Positions 1 to 7,574 of a stretch of DNA of 64,000 nt are shown here, piece after piece. Below the pieces are notes generated by a model. That model was given only the letters and a program-made list of their open reading frames with translations. It was not told where the DNA came from and did no database searches. The stretch comes from Ectopseudomonas toyotomiensis (GTDB taxonomy: Bacteria; Pseudomonadota; Gammaproteobacteria; Pseudomonadales; Pseudomonadaceae), in contig NZ_FOXK01000014.1 of assembly GCF_900115695.1 (NCBI RefSeq), positions 78,673 to 142,672 on the forward strand, read 5' to 3'. The position numbers were made by a program, and so were the translations under genes. How positions within the stretch are numbered: the first letter of the stretch is position 1; the number at the start of each line of letters is the position of its first letter.

Positions 1-548
1 ACCGACACCACCTGGGTCTTGCCGGGGATATTGCCGCCGATCATCAGCACCACGCCGAACTCACCGATGGTATGGGCGAAGCTGAGAATGGCGGCGGTGA
101 TGAAACCAGGGCGGGCCAGCGGCAGCACCACGCTGAAGAAGGTATCCCAGGGGTTGGCGCGCAGGGTGGCGGCGGCCTCCAGTGGGCCGCGACCGATGGC
201 CTCGAAGGCGTTCTGCAACGGCTGTACGACGAAGGGCAGGGAATAGAAGATCGAACCGATCACCAGACCGGTAAAGGTGAAAGTGAAGGTGCCGAGACCA
301 AGGCTCTGCGTCAGTTGGCCGAAGAACCCATTGGGCCCCATGCTCACCAGCAGGTAGAAGCCGATCACCGTCGGCGGCAGCACCAGCGGCAGCGCGACAA
401 TGGCACCGACCGGGCGCTTGAGCCAGGACTCGGTGCGCGCCAGCCACAGCGCGATGGGGGTACCGATGATCAGCAGCAGCACGGTGGTCAGCGTGGCCAG
501 CTCCAGGGTCAGGAGGATGGCGTCGAGGTCATTCTTGGACAGCGGCAT
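1..548 (-). CDS. modB: Molybdate ABC transporter permease ModB (3' end cut by window)
   Basis: Inner-membrane permease of the molybdate importer. The first ~180 residues are present; the stop lies beyond the window edge. The start ATG at 548-546 opens with MPLSKNDLDAILLTLELA, the usual ModB beginning, followed by hydrophobic segments (residues ~12-35 and ~45-70). The EAA-type cytoplasmic loop that docks on ModC reads EAAATLRANPWDTFF, and the IGEFGVVLMIGGNIPG stretch is characteristic of ModB/CysTW permeases. It lies 44 bp downstream of modA on the same strand, so the two are very probably one operon, with modC expected to the left. The gap holds a Pseudomonas palindromic repeat. The identification is secure. 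Confidence 0.93.
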   Translation of the reverse strand, partial: MPLSKNDLDAILLTLELATLTTVLLLIIGTPIALWLARTESWLKRPVGAIVALPLVLPPTVIGFYLLVSMGPNGFFGQLTQSLGLGTFTFTFTGLVIGSIFYSLPFVVQPLQNAFEAIGRGPLEAAATLRANPWDTFFSVVLPLARPGFITAAILSFAHTIGEFGVVLMIGGNIPGKTQVVS

Positions 549-572
549 GCAGGGATTCCGGAAGTGGCGAAC

Positions 573-596
573 GTAGCCCGGATGCAATCCGGCTAC
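573..596. repeat. REP-type palindrome GTAGCCCGGATGCAATCCGGCTAC
   Basis: Short imperfect palindrome of the GTAGCCCGGAT..ATCCGGGCTAC type. Related copies in this window are at 8924-8984, 18250-18275, 34530-34552 and 36183-36239. This copy lies between modA and modB and overlaps the modA stop codon. Confidence 0.85.
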
Positions 597-1348
597 GGCA
601 GTTTATAGCCGAACGATTCGATCACCCTGGTCGCTTCCGCGCTCTGCAGGTACTCGACCAGTGCCGCAGCGGCCGGATTGTCCGCGCCCTGCTTGAGGAT
701 CACCGCGTCCTGCTTGATCGGGTCGTACATGGTGTCCGGCACGATCCAGGCCGAGCCGCTACTGACCTGGCCGTCCTTGTACACCTGCGACAGCGCGACG
801 AAACCCAGCTCGGCATTGCCGGTTGAGACGAACTGGTACGCCTGGGTGATGTTCTGTCCCTCCACCAGCTTGGCTTTCACCGCCTCGCTCAGGCCCAGCT
901 TGTCCAGCACCTGCATCGCGGCCAGGCCGTAGGGCGCGGCCTTGGGATTGGCGATGGACAGGTGCCTGAACTGGCCGGCTTTCAGCACCGCGTCGGTGCC
1001 GTCGAGGTAGCTGGCATCGGCTGACCACAGCACTAGGCTGCCGATGGCGTAAGTGAAACGCGAGCCGGGCACTGTTGCACCTTCGCTCTCCAGCCTGGCC
1101 GGCGTCGTGTCGTCGGCGGCGAGCAGCACATCGAACGGCGCGCCATTCTTGATCTGTGCATAGAACTGCCCGGTAGCGCCGAAGGACGCCACCAGCTTGT
1201 GCCCGGTGGCCTTCTCGAACGCGGGCGCGATGGCCTGCATCGGTGCGGTGAAGTTGGCGGCCACGGCGACCTTGACCTCGTCGGCGATGGCGCCGCTGGT
1301 GAAGATCAGGCTGAGGGCGAGCAAGCTGTGCTTGAGAGGCTTGAGCAT
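593..1348 (-). CDS. modA: Molybdate ABC transporter periplasmic binding protein ModA
   Basis: Periplasmic molybdate/tungstate-binding protein of 251 residues, a normal ModA length. The reading frame is open further upstream, but ATG 1348 is chosen because it follows an AGGA ribosome site and starts a good signal peptide (MLKPLKHSLLALSLIFTSGAIADE, cleaved near Ala22). The mature part begins VKVAVAANFTAPM, the ModA N-terminal signature, and FDVLLAADDTTPARL and SLVLWSAD are ligand-site regions seen in the family. It is transcribed leftward into modB. The TAG stop (595-593) lies inside a 24-bp palindromic repeat, so the repeat supplies the stop codon. Confidence 0.94.
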   Translation of the reverse strand: MLKPLKHSLLALSLIFTSGAIADEVKVAVAANFTAPMQAIAPAFEKATGHKLVASFGATGQFYAQIKNGAPFDVLLAADDTTPARLESEGATVPGSRFTYAIGSLVLWSADASYLDGTDAVLKAGQFRHLSIANPKAAPYGLAAMQVLDKLGLSEAVKAKLVEGQNITQAYQFVSTGNAELGFVALSQVYKDGQVSSGSAWIVPDTMYDPIKQDAVILKQGADNPAAAALVEYLQSAEATRVIESFGYKLP

Positions 1349-1453
1349 GGAGATTCCTGTCGAGTGCAGGTGTAGGGGCCATTGTGGGTTGGGCAATCCT
1401 ACCTCGTTATGTTTTTTTGTATATAGCGCTATTGCGGACTGTTTCCATGCACG

Positions 1454-1639
1454 ATCTTCGTGCGCACCATCTGCGAAGTTGAGCGCCTGCTGCTCGATGG
1501 CTAGCGCGTCACTGGTCTGGAGCTGCGTCAGAACGGCCAGTGGCGCACCTAGCGGTGCACCCGCGAGACCATCCTCTATGCCTGCGTGCCGTGCATCATG
1601 ATTGGCGAGAAGGCGGCCGATCTGATTCGCCAGGGCTGA
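1454..1639 (+). pseudogene. Decayed fragment resembling a GMC-family oxidoreductase
   Basis: One rightward frame reads EVERLLLDG-stop-RVTGLELRQNGQWRT-stop-RCTRETILYA and then CIMIGEKAADLIRQG-stop. The first part resembles the middle of GMC flavoprotein dehydrogenases (V..LL.DG.R..G.EL...G....). The last part resembles their C-terminal end (MIGEKAADLIR). Two in-frame stops, no start and an apparent internal deletion mark it as a remnant. The family assignment is by eye and tentative. The rest of 1349-1646 shows no gene on either strand. Confidence 0.45.
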
Positions 1640-1646
1640 GCCCGGC

Positions 1647-2576
1647 TCAGCTCGTCTTGCGCTTGCCTGAAGACAGGCGCGAGACACCCAGCAGGACCAG
1701 TGCCAGGCCGGCGATCTGGTACAGGGTGATGGCCTCGCCGAGCAGCACCCAGGCGGCAAACAGTGTCAGCACCGGGCCCAGGTTGCCGAACATGGCGGCA
1801 TGGCTGGCGCCCATGCGCTGCACGGCCAGGGCCAGCCAGTAGATCGGCAGCACCGTCGACAGCAGCGCCATCAGTGCGCCGTACAGCCATACCTCGCTCG
1901 GCAGGTTCGCCAGTTGCGTCGGGTCACCGCTAATGGCGTAGTGGATCAACACCATGATCGCCGAGGAACCGCCGGCCAGTCCCGCCAGGCGCATCGAGCC
2001 GACCCGGCGAATCACCACGCCGGTGCCCAGGTAGTACAGGGCGTAGGTCACCGCGCTGGCGAACACCCAGGCGGCACCCAGCAGGATCTGCTCGCTGTCG
2101 CCCTCCACGCGGATGTCATGTACCAGGGCGATGCTCAGGCCCAGGTAGCACAGGCCCAGGGCGAGGAAGGTGCGCGGGCCCGGCCGCTCGCCCAGCGCCA
2201 GCATCTGCAACAGCAGCACCAGCGTCGGGTAGGTGAACAGGATCAGCCGTTCCAGCCCGGCGCTGATGTACTGCAAGCCGTAGAAGTCGAACAGGCTCGA
2301 CAGGTAGTAGCCGAGCATCCCCAGCAGCAGGACGTGCGCCCAGTCCTTCGCCGACAAGCGCGCTTGCCCGATGCCCCGGCTCAGCCACAGCAGCCAGGCG
2401 AACAGCGGCAAGGCCAGGCCCATGCGCAGGCTCAGCACGGTGATGGCATCCACCGGCGCGGCGGCATAGCTGAGTTTGACGAAGATGGCTTTCAGGCTGA
2501 AACCGGTGGCCGAGAGCACGGCGAACAGCACGCCGTTGTCCAGGCTGCGCCGGTACGAGGCGGTCAGAGCATTCAT
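1647..2576 (-). CDS. EamA/DMT-family membrane exporter
   Basis: Inner-membrane protein of 309 residues with about ten hydrophobic segments in two repeated halves, the EamA (drug/metabolite transporter) layout. The first repeat contains GFSLKAIFVKLSYAAAP.DAITVLSLRM, and the second half contains VLTLFAAWVLLGEAITLYQIAGLALVLLGV, the hallmark EamA ending. ATG 2576 is preferred over an upstream in-frame extension that would run under the divergent LysR gene. The divergent LysR neighbour at 2680 is the likely regulator, which is a common arrangement for amino-acid or metabolite exporters. The substrate cannot be read from the sequence. Confidence 0.85.
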   Translation of the reverse strand: MNALTASYRRSLDNGVLFAVLSATGFSLKAIFVKLSYAAAPVDAITVLSLRMGLALPLFAWLLWLSRGIGQARLSAKDWAHVLLLGMLGYYLSSLFDFYGLQYISAGLERLILFTYPTLVLLLQMLALGERPGPRTFLALGLCYLGLSIALVHDIRVEGDSEQILLGAAWVFASAVTYALYYLGTGVVIRRVGSMRLAGLAGGSSAIMVLIHYAISGDPTQLANLPSEVWLYGALMALLSTVLPIYWLALAVQRMGASHAAMFGNLGPVLTLFAAWVLLGEAITLYQIAGLALVLLGVSRLSSGKRKTS

Positions 2577-2679
2577 GAGCGGGGCTGCGGCAGGGGAGTG
2601 AGCTGTTATTCTGAGCGGAAAGCTACACGGCCAGAATCGCAATTTCACGAAGATGGCTTTCTGATTTGGAGAAGGCTTC

Positions 2680-3591
2680 ATGCATTTCGACCTGCCCGAC
2701 CTGCGCCTGATCGCGGCGATTGCCGCCACCGGCAGCCTGAGCAAGGCGGCGGCGACCTTCCCCGTCGCCGTGTCGGCGGCCAGCACCCGCCTGCGTCTGT
2801 TCGAGGAGCGCTGCGGGCTGACGCTGTTCGTGCGCAGCAGTGACGGCATGAGCCTGACCCCCGCCGGCCGCTTGGTACTGGAGGCCTGCCAGGGCGTGCT
2901 GAAGGAGGCCCGCCAGCTCAGCGACACCCTGCAGGAACTCAACGGCGAGCGGCGCATCACCCTGCGCCTGGCGGCCTCCACGGTGGCCAACAGCACCTTC
3001 CTGCCGGCGGCGCTCGGGCCGTTCCTGGCCGACTACCCCGAGGTGGATCTGCAACTGGCCGAGTACAACAGCAAGGACGTGCTGAAAATCGTCAGGGAAG
3101 GCAGCATCGACATCGGCGTTTACGACGGCAACCTGGCCACCGATGACCTGCTGTCGCTGCCGTTTCGCAACGACCGCCTGGTGCTGTTGGTGCCCCATGG
3201 CCATGCGCTGATTGAGCAACGCCCGGCCTCGCTGCGCAATGCACTCAACTACCCCTTCGTCTGCCTGCCGGCCGAGCGCGCGATGCAGCGTTTCATCGAA
3301 TACATGGCGGTGCGCAATGCCTTGCCGCTCAAGGTGCGAGTACGCGCGCCGAGCTTCGATGCCATCGCCCAACTGGTGGCGCAGGGCGTTGGCGTGTCCA
3401 TGCTGCCCGAGGTAGCCGCGACCCGCTTCGCCCAGGAACTGCCGGTGGCGGTGGTGATGCTGGAAGATATCTGGGCCACCCGCGAACTGCGCCTGTGCGT
3501 GCGCAGTTGGGAGTCGCTGTCGTCCCATGCACGGCAGCTGGTCAGCTATCTCTCGCCCGAGCGGCCAGCTGGCGACAGCATGGGTGCGTGA
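2680..3591 (+). CDS. LysR-family transcriptional regulator
   Basis: 303-residue LysR-type regulator. The N-terminal winged helix-turn-helix covers residues ~3-62 (DLRLIAAIAATGSLSKAAATF..SAASTRLRLFEERCGLTLF). The C-terminal part (~88-295) is a periplasmic-binding-protein-like effector domain. Start ATG 2680 has a strong GGAGAAGG site. It is divergent from the EamA exporter across a ~100-bp gap, so it probably controls that gene and itself. The inducer is unknown. Confidence 0.88.
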   Translation: MHFDLPDLRLIAAIAATGSLSKAAATFPVAVSAASTRLRLFEERCGLTLFVRSSDGMSLTPAGRLVLEACQGVLKEARQLSDTLQELNGERRITLRLAASTVANSTFLPAALGPFLADYPEVDLQLAEYNSKDVLKIVREGSIDIGVYDGNLATDDLLSLPFRNDRLVLLVPHGHALIEQRPASLRNALNYPFVCLPAERAMQRFIEYMAVRNALPLKVRVRAPSFDAIAQLVAQGVGVSMLPEVAATRFAQELPVAVVMLEDIWATRELRLCVRSWESLSSHARQLVSYLSPERPAGDSMGA

Positions 3592-3695
3592 CGAGGTGGG
3601 AGGGGCTTTCGGCTCTGGCATCCTGCTTCGCTCTACCTCCTGCATCCATGCAGTCGTAGCCGCGACAGTTGCCGCGCAAGCACCTCCACCGGGCA

Positions 3696-4469
3696 TCACT
3701 TGAAGAACTGGCTGGGCGTGGTGCCGAACTGCTTCTTGAACATGGTGGCGAAGGCGCTGGGGCTGTCGTAGCCCAGCTCTCCGGCGATGTCGATGATCTT
3801 CTCGCCCAGGGCGATACGCTCCAGCGCCAGCAACAGGCGCGCCTGCTGGCGCCACTGGCCGAAGGTCATGCCGGTGCCCTTCTGGAACAGGCGCTGGATG
3901 GTCTTCTCGTCCAGGCCCAGGCGGGTGCTCCAGTCGGCCAGGGTGGAGGCGTCGCCAGGGTCGTTCTGTAGCGTGGTGCAAATCGGCTGCAGGCGCGGGT
4001 CGGCCGGCTGCGGCAGGTGCAGCGGCAGGGTCGGCAGGATGCGCAGTTCATCGAGGATCAGGCGCATCACCCGTGCCTCGCGGGAGTCGTCGGCGTAGGG
4101 CTGGGTGATCGCCACGGCGGCGCGGATCAGTTCACTGAGCAGCGGCGAGATGGCCACGGCGCGGCACTCGGCGGGCATATCCGCCAGGCTGTCGGGGCGC
4201 ACGAAGACGCTGCGCATTCGCACGCTGCCGATGCAGCGGATCGCGTGCACCTGGCCGCAAGGCATCCAGATACCGCGGCTCGGTGGCACCGTCCACTGAT
4301 TCAGCGCCGAGGTCACCACCATCACCCCGGAAATGGCGTAGATCAGCTGGTGCTTGTTGCGGTGCGAGTGCGGCTCGATGATGGCGTTGATCGGGTAATC
4401 GGTGGCGCTGCTGCTGACCAGCCAGGGGGAAGCGTCGATCTCGGCCAGCAGCTTGTCAGCTAAGCGCAT
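3696..4469 (-). CDS. AraC-family regulator with N-terminal cupin
   Basis: 257-residue regulator. Residues ~25-110 form a cupin-like sensing domain (IIEPHSHRNKHQLIYAISGVMVV; His-rich strand, then PPSRGIWMPCGQVHAI). Residues ~155-255 hold the double helix-turn-helix of AraC/XylS proteins (LADWSTRLGLDEKTIQRLFQ ... DIAGELGYDSPSAFATMFKK). ATG 4469 with an AAGG site is preferred over an upstream in-frame ATG at 4571 that leaves almost no leader before the divergent MFS gene. Divergent placement suggests it controls the fosmidomycin-type exporter at 4574, an arrangement often seen for this pair. Confidence 0.87.
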   Translation of the reverse strand: MRLADKLLAEIDASPWLVSSSATDYPINAIIEPHSHRNKHQLIYAISGVMVVTSALNQWTVPPSRGIWMPCGQVHAIRCIGSVRMRSVFVRPDSLADMPAECRAVAISPLLSELIRAAVAITQPYADDSREARVMRLILDELRILPTLPLHLPQPADPRLQPICTTLQNDPGDASTLADWSTRLGLDEKTIQRLFQKGTGMTFGQWRQQARLLLALERIALGEKIIDIAGELGYDSPSAFATMFKKQFGTTPSQFFK

Positions 4470-4573
4470 GGATGTGCCTTTTTTGCGAGGGTTGCTGCCC
4501 TGTCTTCGTGAGACAGGCGATTGGGCGCAGCCTAGCATAGCGCCGTCCCTCACCTCGTCCGGAAGCTTCAAGC

Positions 4574-5791
4574 ATGTCCAGCAGTCCTGCCGCTACGACC
4601 CTGGCCGGCGCCTCGCCCATCAGTCAGGCCAGCCCTCTGGTGATACGCGTGATCGGCGCCTGCGCCCTGGCGCACCTGATCAACGACCTGATCCAGGCGG
4701 TGTTGCCCGCCATCTACCCGATGCTCAAACTCAACTACGGCCTGAGCTTCGCCCAGATCGGCCTGATCACCCTGACCTTCCAGCTCACCGCCTCGCTGCT
4801 GCAGCCTTGGGTGGGCTACCACACCGACCGCCATCCCAAGCCCTGGCTGCTGCCCGCCGGCTCGTTGTGCACCTTGGTCGGCATCCTCATGCTGGCCTTC
4901 GTCGGCAGCTTCCCGGCGATTCTCCTGGCCTCGGCGCTGGTGGGTATCGGCTCGTCGACCTTTCACCCCGAAGCGTCGCGCATCGCCCGCCTGGCCTCGG
5001 GTGGGCGCTACGGCCTGGCACAGTCCACCTTCCAGGTCGGCGGCAATGCTGGCACCGCCTTCGGCCCGCTGCTGGCGGCGGCCATCATCATTCCCTACGG
5101 CCAGGGCAACGTCGCCTGGTTCGGCCTGTTCGCCGCCTTCGCCATCGTCGTGCTATACGGCTTGAGCCGCTGGTACCGCCACCACCTGACGCTGTTCAAG
5201 CTCAAGCAGGGCGGCGTGGCCACCCACGGCCTGTCGGCAGGGCGGGTGAAGTTCGCCCTGCTGATCCTGGCGCTGCTGGTGTTCTCCAAGTACTTCTACA
5301 TGGCCAGCTTCACCAGTTACTTCACCTTCTTTCTGATCGAGAAATTCGACCTGTCGGTGGCCAGCTCGCAGCTCTATCTGTTCCTGTTCCTCGGCGCGGT
5401 GGCGGCCGGCACCTTCTTCGGCGGGCCGATTGGCGACCGCATCGGGCGCAAGCAGGTGATCTGGTTCTCCATCCTCGGCGTGGCGCCGTTCTCCCTGCTG
5501 CTGCCGCACGTCGACCTGTTCTGGACGGGCGTGCTGAGCATGGTGATCGGCTTCATCCTGGCCTCGGCGTTTTCCGCCATCGTGGTCTTCGCCCAGGAGC
5601 TGATGCCGGGCAACGTCGGCATGATCGCCGGGCTGTTCTTCGGCCTGATGTTTGGCTTCGGTGGCATCGGCGGGGCGCTGCTCGGTTATCTGGCGGACAT
5701 CCACGGCATCGAGGAGGTGTTCTTGATCTGCTCCTTCCTGCCGCTACTGGGTATCCTCACGGCTTTGCTGCCGTCGCTCAAAAAACAGTAG
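4574..5791 (+). CDS. MFS exporter, fosmidomycin-resistance (Fsr) type
   Basis: 405-residue major facilitator protein with 12 predicted membrane helices. The start LINDLIQAVLPAIYPMLK, the GLSFAQIGLITLTFQLTASLLQP helix and FHPEASRIARLASGGRYG are the recognisable features of the Fsr subgroup. GDRIGRKQVIWFS is the second-half MFS loop motif. The likely role is efflux of a small toxic compound; fosmidomycin itself is only the family's name-giving substrate. It is divergent from the AraC regulator and followed after 29 bp by the NIPSNAP gene, probably one transcript. Confidence 0.88.
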   Translation: MSSSPAATTLAGASPISQASPLVIRVIGACALAHLINDLIQAVLPAIYPMLKLNYGLSFAQIGLITLTFQLTASLLQPWVGYHTDRHPKPWLLPAGSLCTLVGILMLAFVGSFPAILLASALVGIGSSTFHPEASRIARLASGGRYGLAQSTFQVGGNAGTAFGPLLAAAIIIPYGQGNVAWFGLFAAFAIVVLYGLSRWYRHHLTLFKLKQGGVATHGLSAGRVKFALLILALLVFSKYFYMASFTSYFTFFLIEKFDLSVASSQLYLFLFLGAVAAGTFFGGPIGDRIGRKQVIWFSILGVAPFSLLLPHVDLFWTGVLSMVIGFILASAFSAIVVFAQELMPGNVGMIAGLFFGLMFGFGGIGGALLGYLADIHGIEEVFLICSFLPLLGILTALLPSLKKQ

Positions 5792-5820
5792 CCGCTCACC
5801 ACCTGCAAGTAAGGACAGCC

Positions 5821-6126
5821 ATGATCACCTGCTATCTGCGCTATATCGTCGACCCCTACAAACTCAAGGAATTCGAGCACTACGCGAAGCTGTGGATTCC
5901 GTTGGTAGAGCGCTTCGGCGGCACGCACCACGGTTACTTCCTGCCGTCCGAGGGCGCCAACGACGTGGCCCTGGCGCTGTTCAGCTTCCCCAGCCTGGCC
6001 GACTACGAGCGTTATCGTCAGGATTCCTTCGCCGACGCCGAATGCCAGGCGGCCTTTCGCTACGCCGAAGAGACACGTTGCATCCTCAGCTACGAGCGCA
6101 GCTTCTTCCGGCCCGTATTCGACTAG
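5821..6126 (+). CDS. NIPSNAP-family small protein
   Basis: 101-residue protein that fits the NIPSNAP ferredoxin-like fold. It opens MITCYLRYIVDPYKLKEFE and contains the conserved W..LV.RFGG.HHGYFLP core and FPSLADYERYR. Such small alpha/beta-barrel proteins are found across bacteria and their biochemical role is uncertain. An AAGGA ribosome site precedes ATG 5821. The close distance to the MFS gene suggests co-transcription. Confidence 0.85.
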   Translation: MITCYLRYIVDPYKLKEFEHYAKLWIPLVERFGGTHHGYFLPSEGANDVALALFSFPSLADYERYRQDSFADAECQAAFRYAEETRCILSYERSFFRPVFD

Positions 6127-6151
6127 GGCGACGCATGCCTGTGGTGGTGAG

Positions 6152-6781
6152 CTAAGCGACTCGTCGCCATACGCTGGCCAGCCAGGGTTGCTGGTCGCGT
6201 GGCAGGCCGGCGGGGCGGTAGTAGTGCTCCAGCTCGACGAAACCGGCCGCCGTGAGCCGCGCGCGCCAGCGTTCGAGGTCGTGGTAGCTGCCGTAGCGCG
6301 GGCCGTTCCAGCCTTCCTGATTCTCGCCGCGTGGGTTGGAGCTGAACAGCACACCGCCGGCCTTGAGCGCCGCATGCAGCTCGCCGAGCACGCGCGGCAG
6401 CTCCTGATCGGGCACATGGAACAGGCTGGCGTTGGCGAAGATGCCGTCGAAATGTCCGGCCGGCAGGTCCAGTTCGAGAAAGCTCTGCTGCCACACCTCG
6501 CAGCCGCTATCGGCACGCGCCATGGCGACGAACTCGGCGCAGCCATCGAGGCCGACGGCGGTATGGCCGAGGCTGCTGAACGTACGCAGATCCCGCCCCG
6601 GCCCGCAGCCGAAATCGAGGATGCGCCAGGGCTTCTCGCCCTCGATATGGCGCAGCAGCGCGGCGATGTTCTGGCTCACGTCGTGGTCGCGCGTGCCCTC
6701 GCGAAAATCCTCGGCGCTGCTCTGGTAATGGGCCAGGGTGAGGGCGCTGATCTGCGCGAGTTCATCGGGGCTCAGGGGCAT
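6152..6781 (-). CDS. Class I SAM-dependent methyltransferase
   Basis: 209 residues. SAM-binding motif I is WRILDFGCGPGRDLRTF at ~50-66, followed by an acidic motif II (VGLDGCAEFV) and motif IV region (FDGIFANASLFHVPDQELP). The C-terminal strand ends FVELEHYYRPAGLPRDQQPW. ATG 6781 gives the family's usual length; the frame stays open upstream but without a better start. It is convergent with the NIPSNAP gene. The substrate is not evident. Confidence 0.85.
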   Translation of the reverse strand: MPLSPDELAQISALTLAHYQSSAEDFREGTRDHDVSQNIAALLRHIEGEKPWRILDFGCGPGRDLRTFSSLGHTAVGLDGCAEFVAMARADSGCEVWQQSFLELDLPAGHFDGIFANASLFHVPDQELPRVLGELHAALKAGGVLFSSNPRGENQEGWNGPRYGSYHDLERWRARLTAAGFVELEHYYRPAGLPRDQQPWLASVWRRVA

Positions 6782-6956
6782 GGTGAGGTTCCGGCAAAAG
6801 AGCGCATTAAAACCCTTTGGCGGGGCGCACGGCCAGAGGCGGCGTGGTCCTTGGTCGGTAGCCAATGAACCTGCGTACCGCTTGCACAGTCCCATTTCCT
6901 GAGGGGTGTAGACCGGCTGTCAGCAGCCGGGCGCCCACAATCAAGGAGATAACGCG

Positions 6957-7241
6957 ATGGTTACGCACTACAAAGTCTCTGGCCACCTCGCCTGTGGCTC
7001 TCATGGTGAAAAGCTGCCCGCCACCACCGAGCTGGCCAAGGTCAAATGCCGCAATTGCCGCAAGACCGAAGTGTTCACCGAAGCTCGACGTAACGCACGC
7101 AATGCCGCGCGCCGTGCCGCCCGCCGCGAAAAGGCTGCCCGCGCCGTCAACGACTGGCGCACTTCCTGGGAGGCGCGTCTGGCTGCCTTGCCAGGCCCGC
7201 AGCGTCTGCCGCGTGGTTTCGGCGACCAGGCATTCGTCTAG
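6957..7241 (+). CDS. Small Cys-rich basic protein, possible zinc ribbon
   Basis: 94 residues. A C-x2-H (Cys13, His16) and C-x2-C (Cys31, Cys34) pair within HLACGSHGEKLPATTELAKV and KCRNC could bind one zinc ion. The central part (residues ~43-66) is Arg/Ala-rich, a likely charged helix that could contact nucleic acid. An AAGGAGAT ribosome site lies just before ATG 6957. Similar short proteins occur in Pseudomonas, but no function is known to me. A strong inverted repeat (7253-7274) follows the stop. Confidence 0.7.
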   Translation: MVTHYKVSGHLACGSHGEKLPATTELAKVKCRNCRKTEVFTEARRNARNAARRAARREKAARAVNDWRTSWEARLAALPGPQRLPRGFGDQAFV

Positions 7242-7252
7242 CCTGGATATTG

Positions 7253-7274
7253 GCGGGAGGAACGACCTCCCGCA
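7253..7274 (+). terminator. GC-rich hairpin after the 94-residue gene
   Basis: Inverted repeat GCGGGAGG..CCTCCCGC with a short loop, 12 bp after the stop. No T-run follows, so it may be a weak or Rho-assisted terminator. Confidence 0.4.
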
Positions 7275-7296
7275 TCCGCCCGCGCTGCCAAGACCT

Positions 7297-7385
7297 GTAG
7301 GAGCCGCGCCCCGCGGCGAATGGAACCGGCAACTCGATATTGCGATACGGCCGCAGCCGTCTTCGCGCCGGGGCGGCGCTTCTAC
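7297..7385. repeat. REP-type inverted repeat (GTAGGAGC..GCTTCTAC)
   Basis: Outer arms GTAGGAGCCGCGCCCCG and its near reverse complement flank ~45 bp. It lies in the 333-bp gene-free stretch 7242-7574, which otherwise shows only short unlikely frames. Confidence 0.75.
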
Positions 7386-7574
7386 AGTGACCGAACCAGG
7401 CGCGGCACCCGGCGTTGTCCAGTAAGGCGCTCGTGTGCGTCTGACGCCTGGCACGGTCCAGGGCGCGATCTGCGCAACAGCCTGTTCCCGGGTTTGCCCC
7501 GTAGCGGAGCTTTCCCGTAGATTGGCCGGCTTACCTCGTCCGGCACTGGCCGGTTCTGCCTCGAGATTTTCGCC

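Noticed and set aside
1800..2843. Long rightward open frame (347 codons) opposite the EamA exporter
   Set aside because: Gln/Arg/His-rich translation typical of the antisense strand of a GC-rich gene; no family motif and it overlaps two well supported genes.
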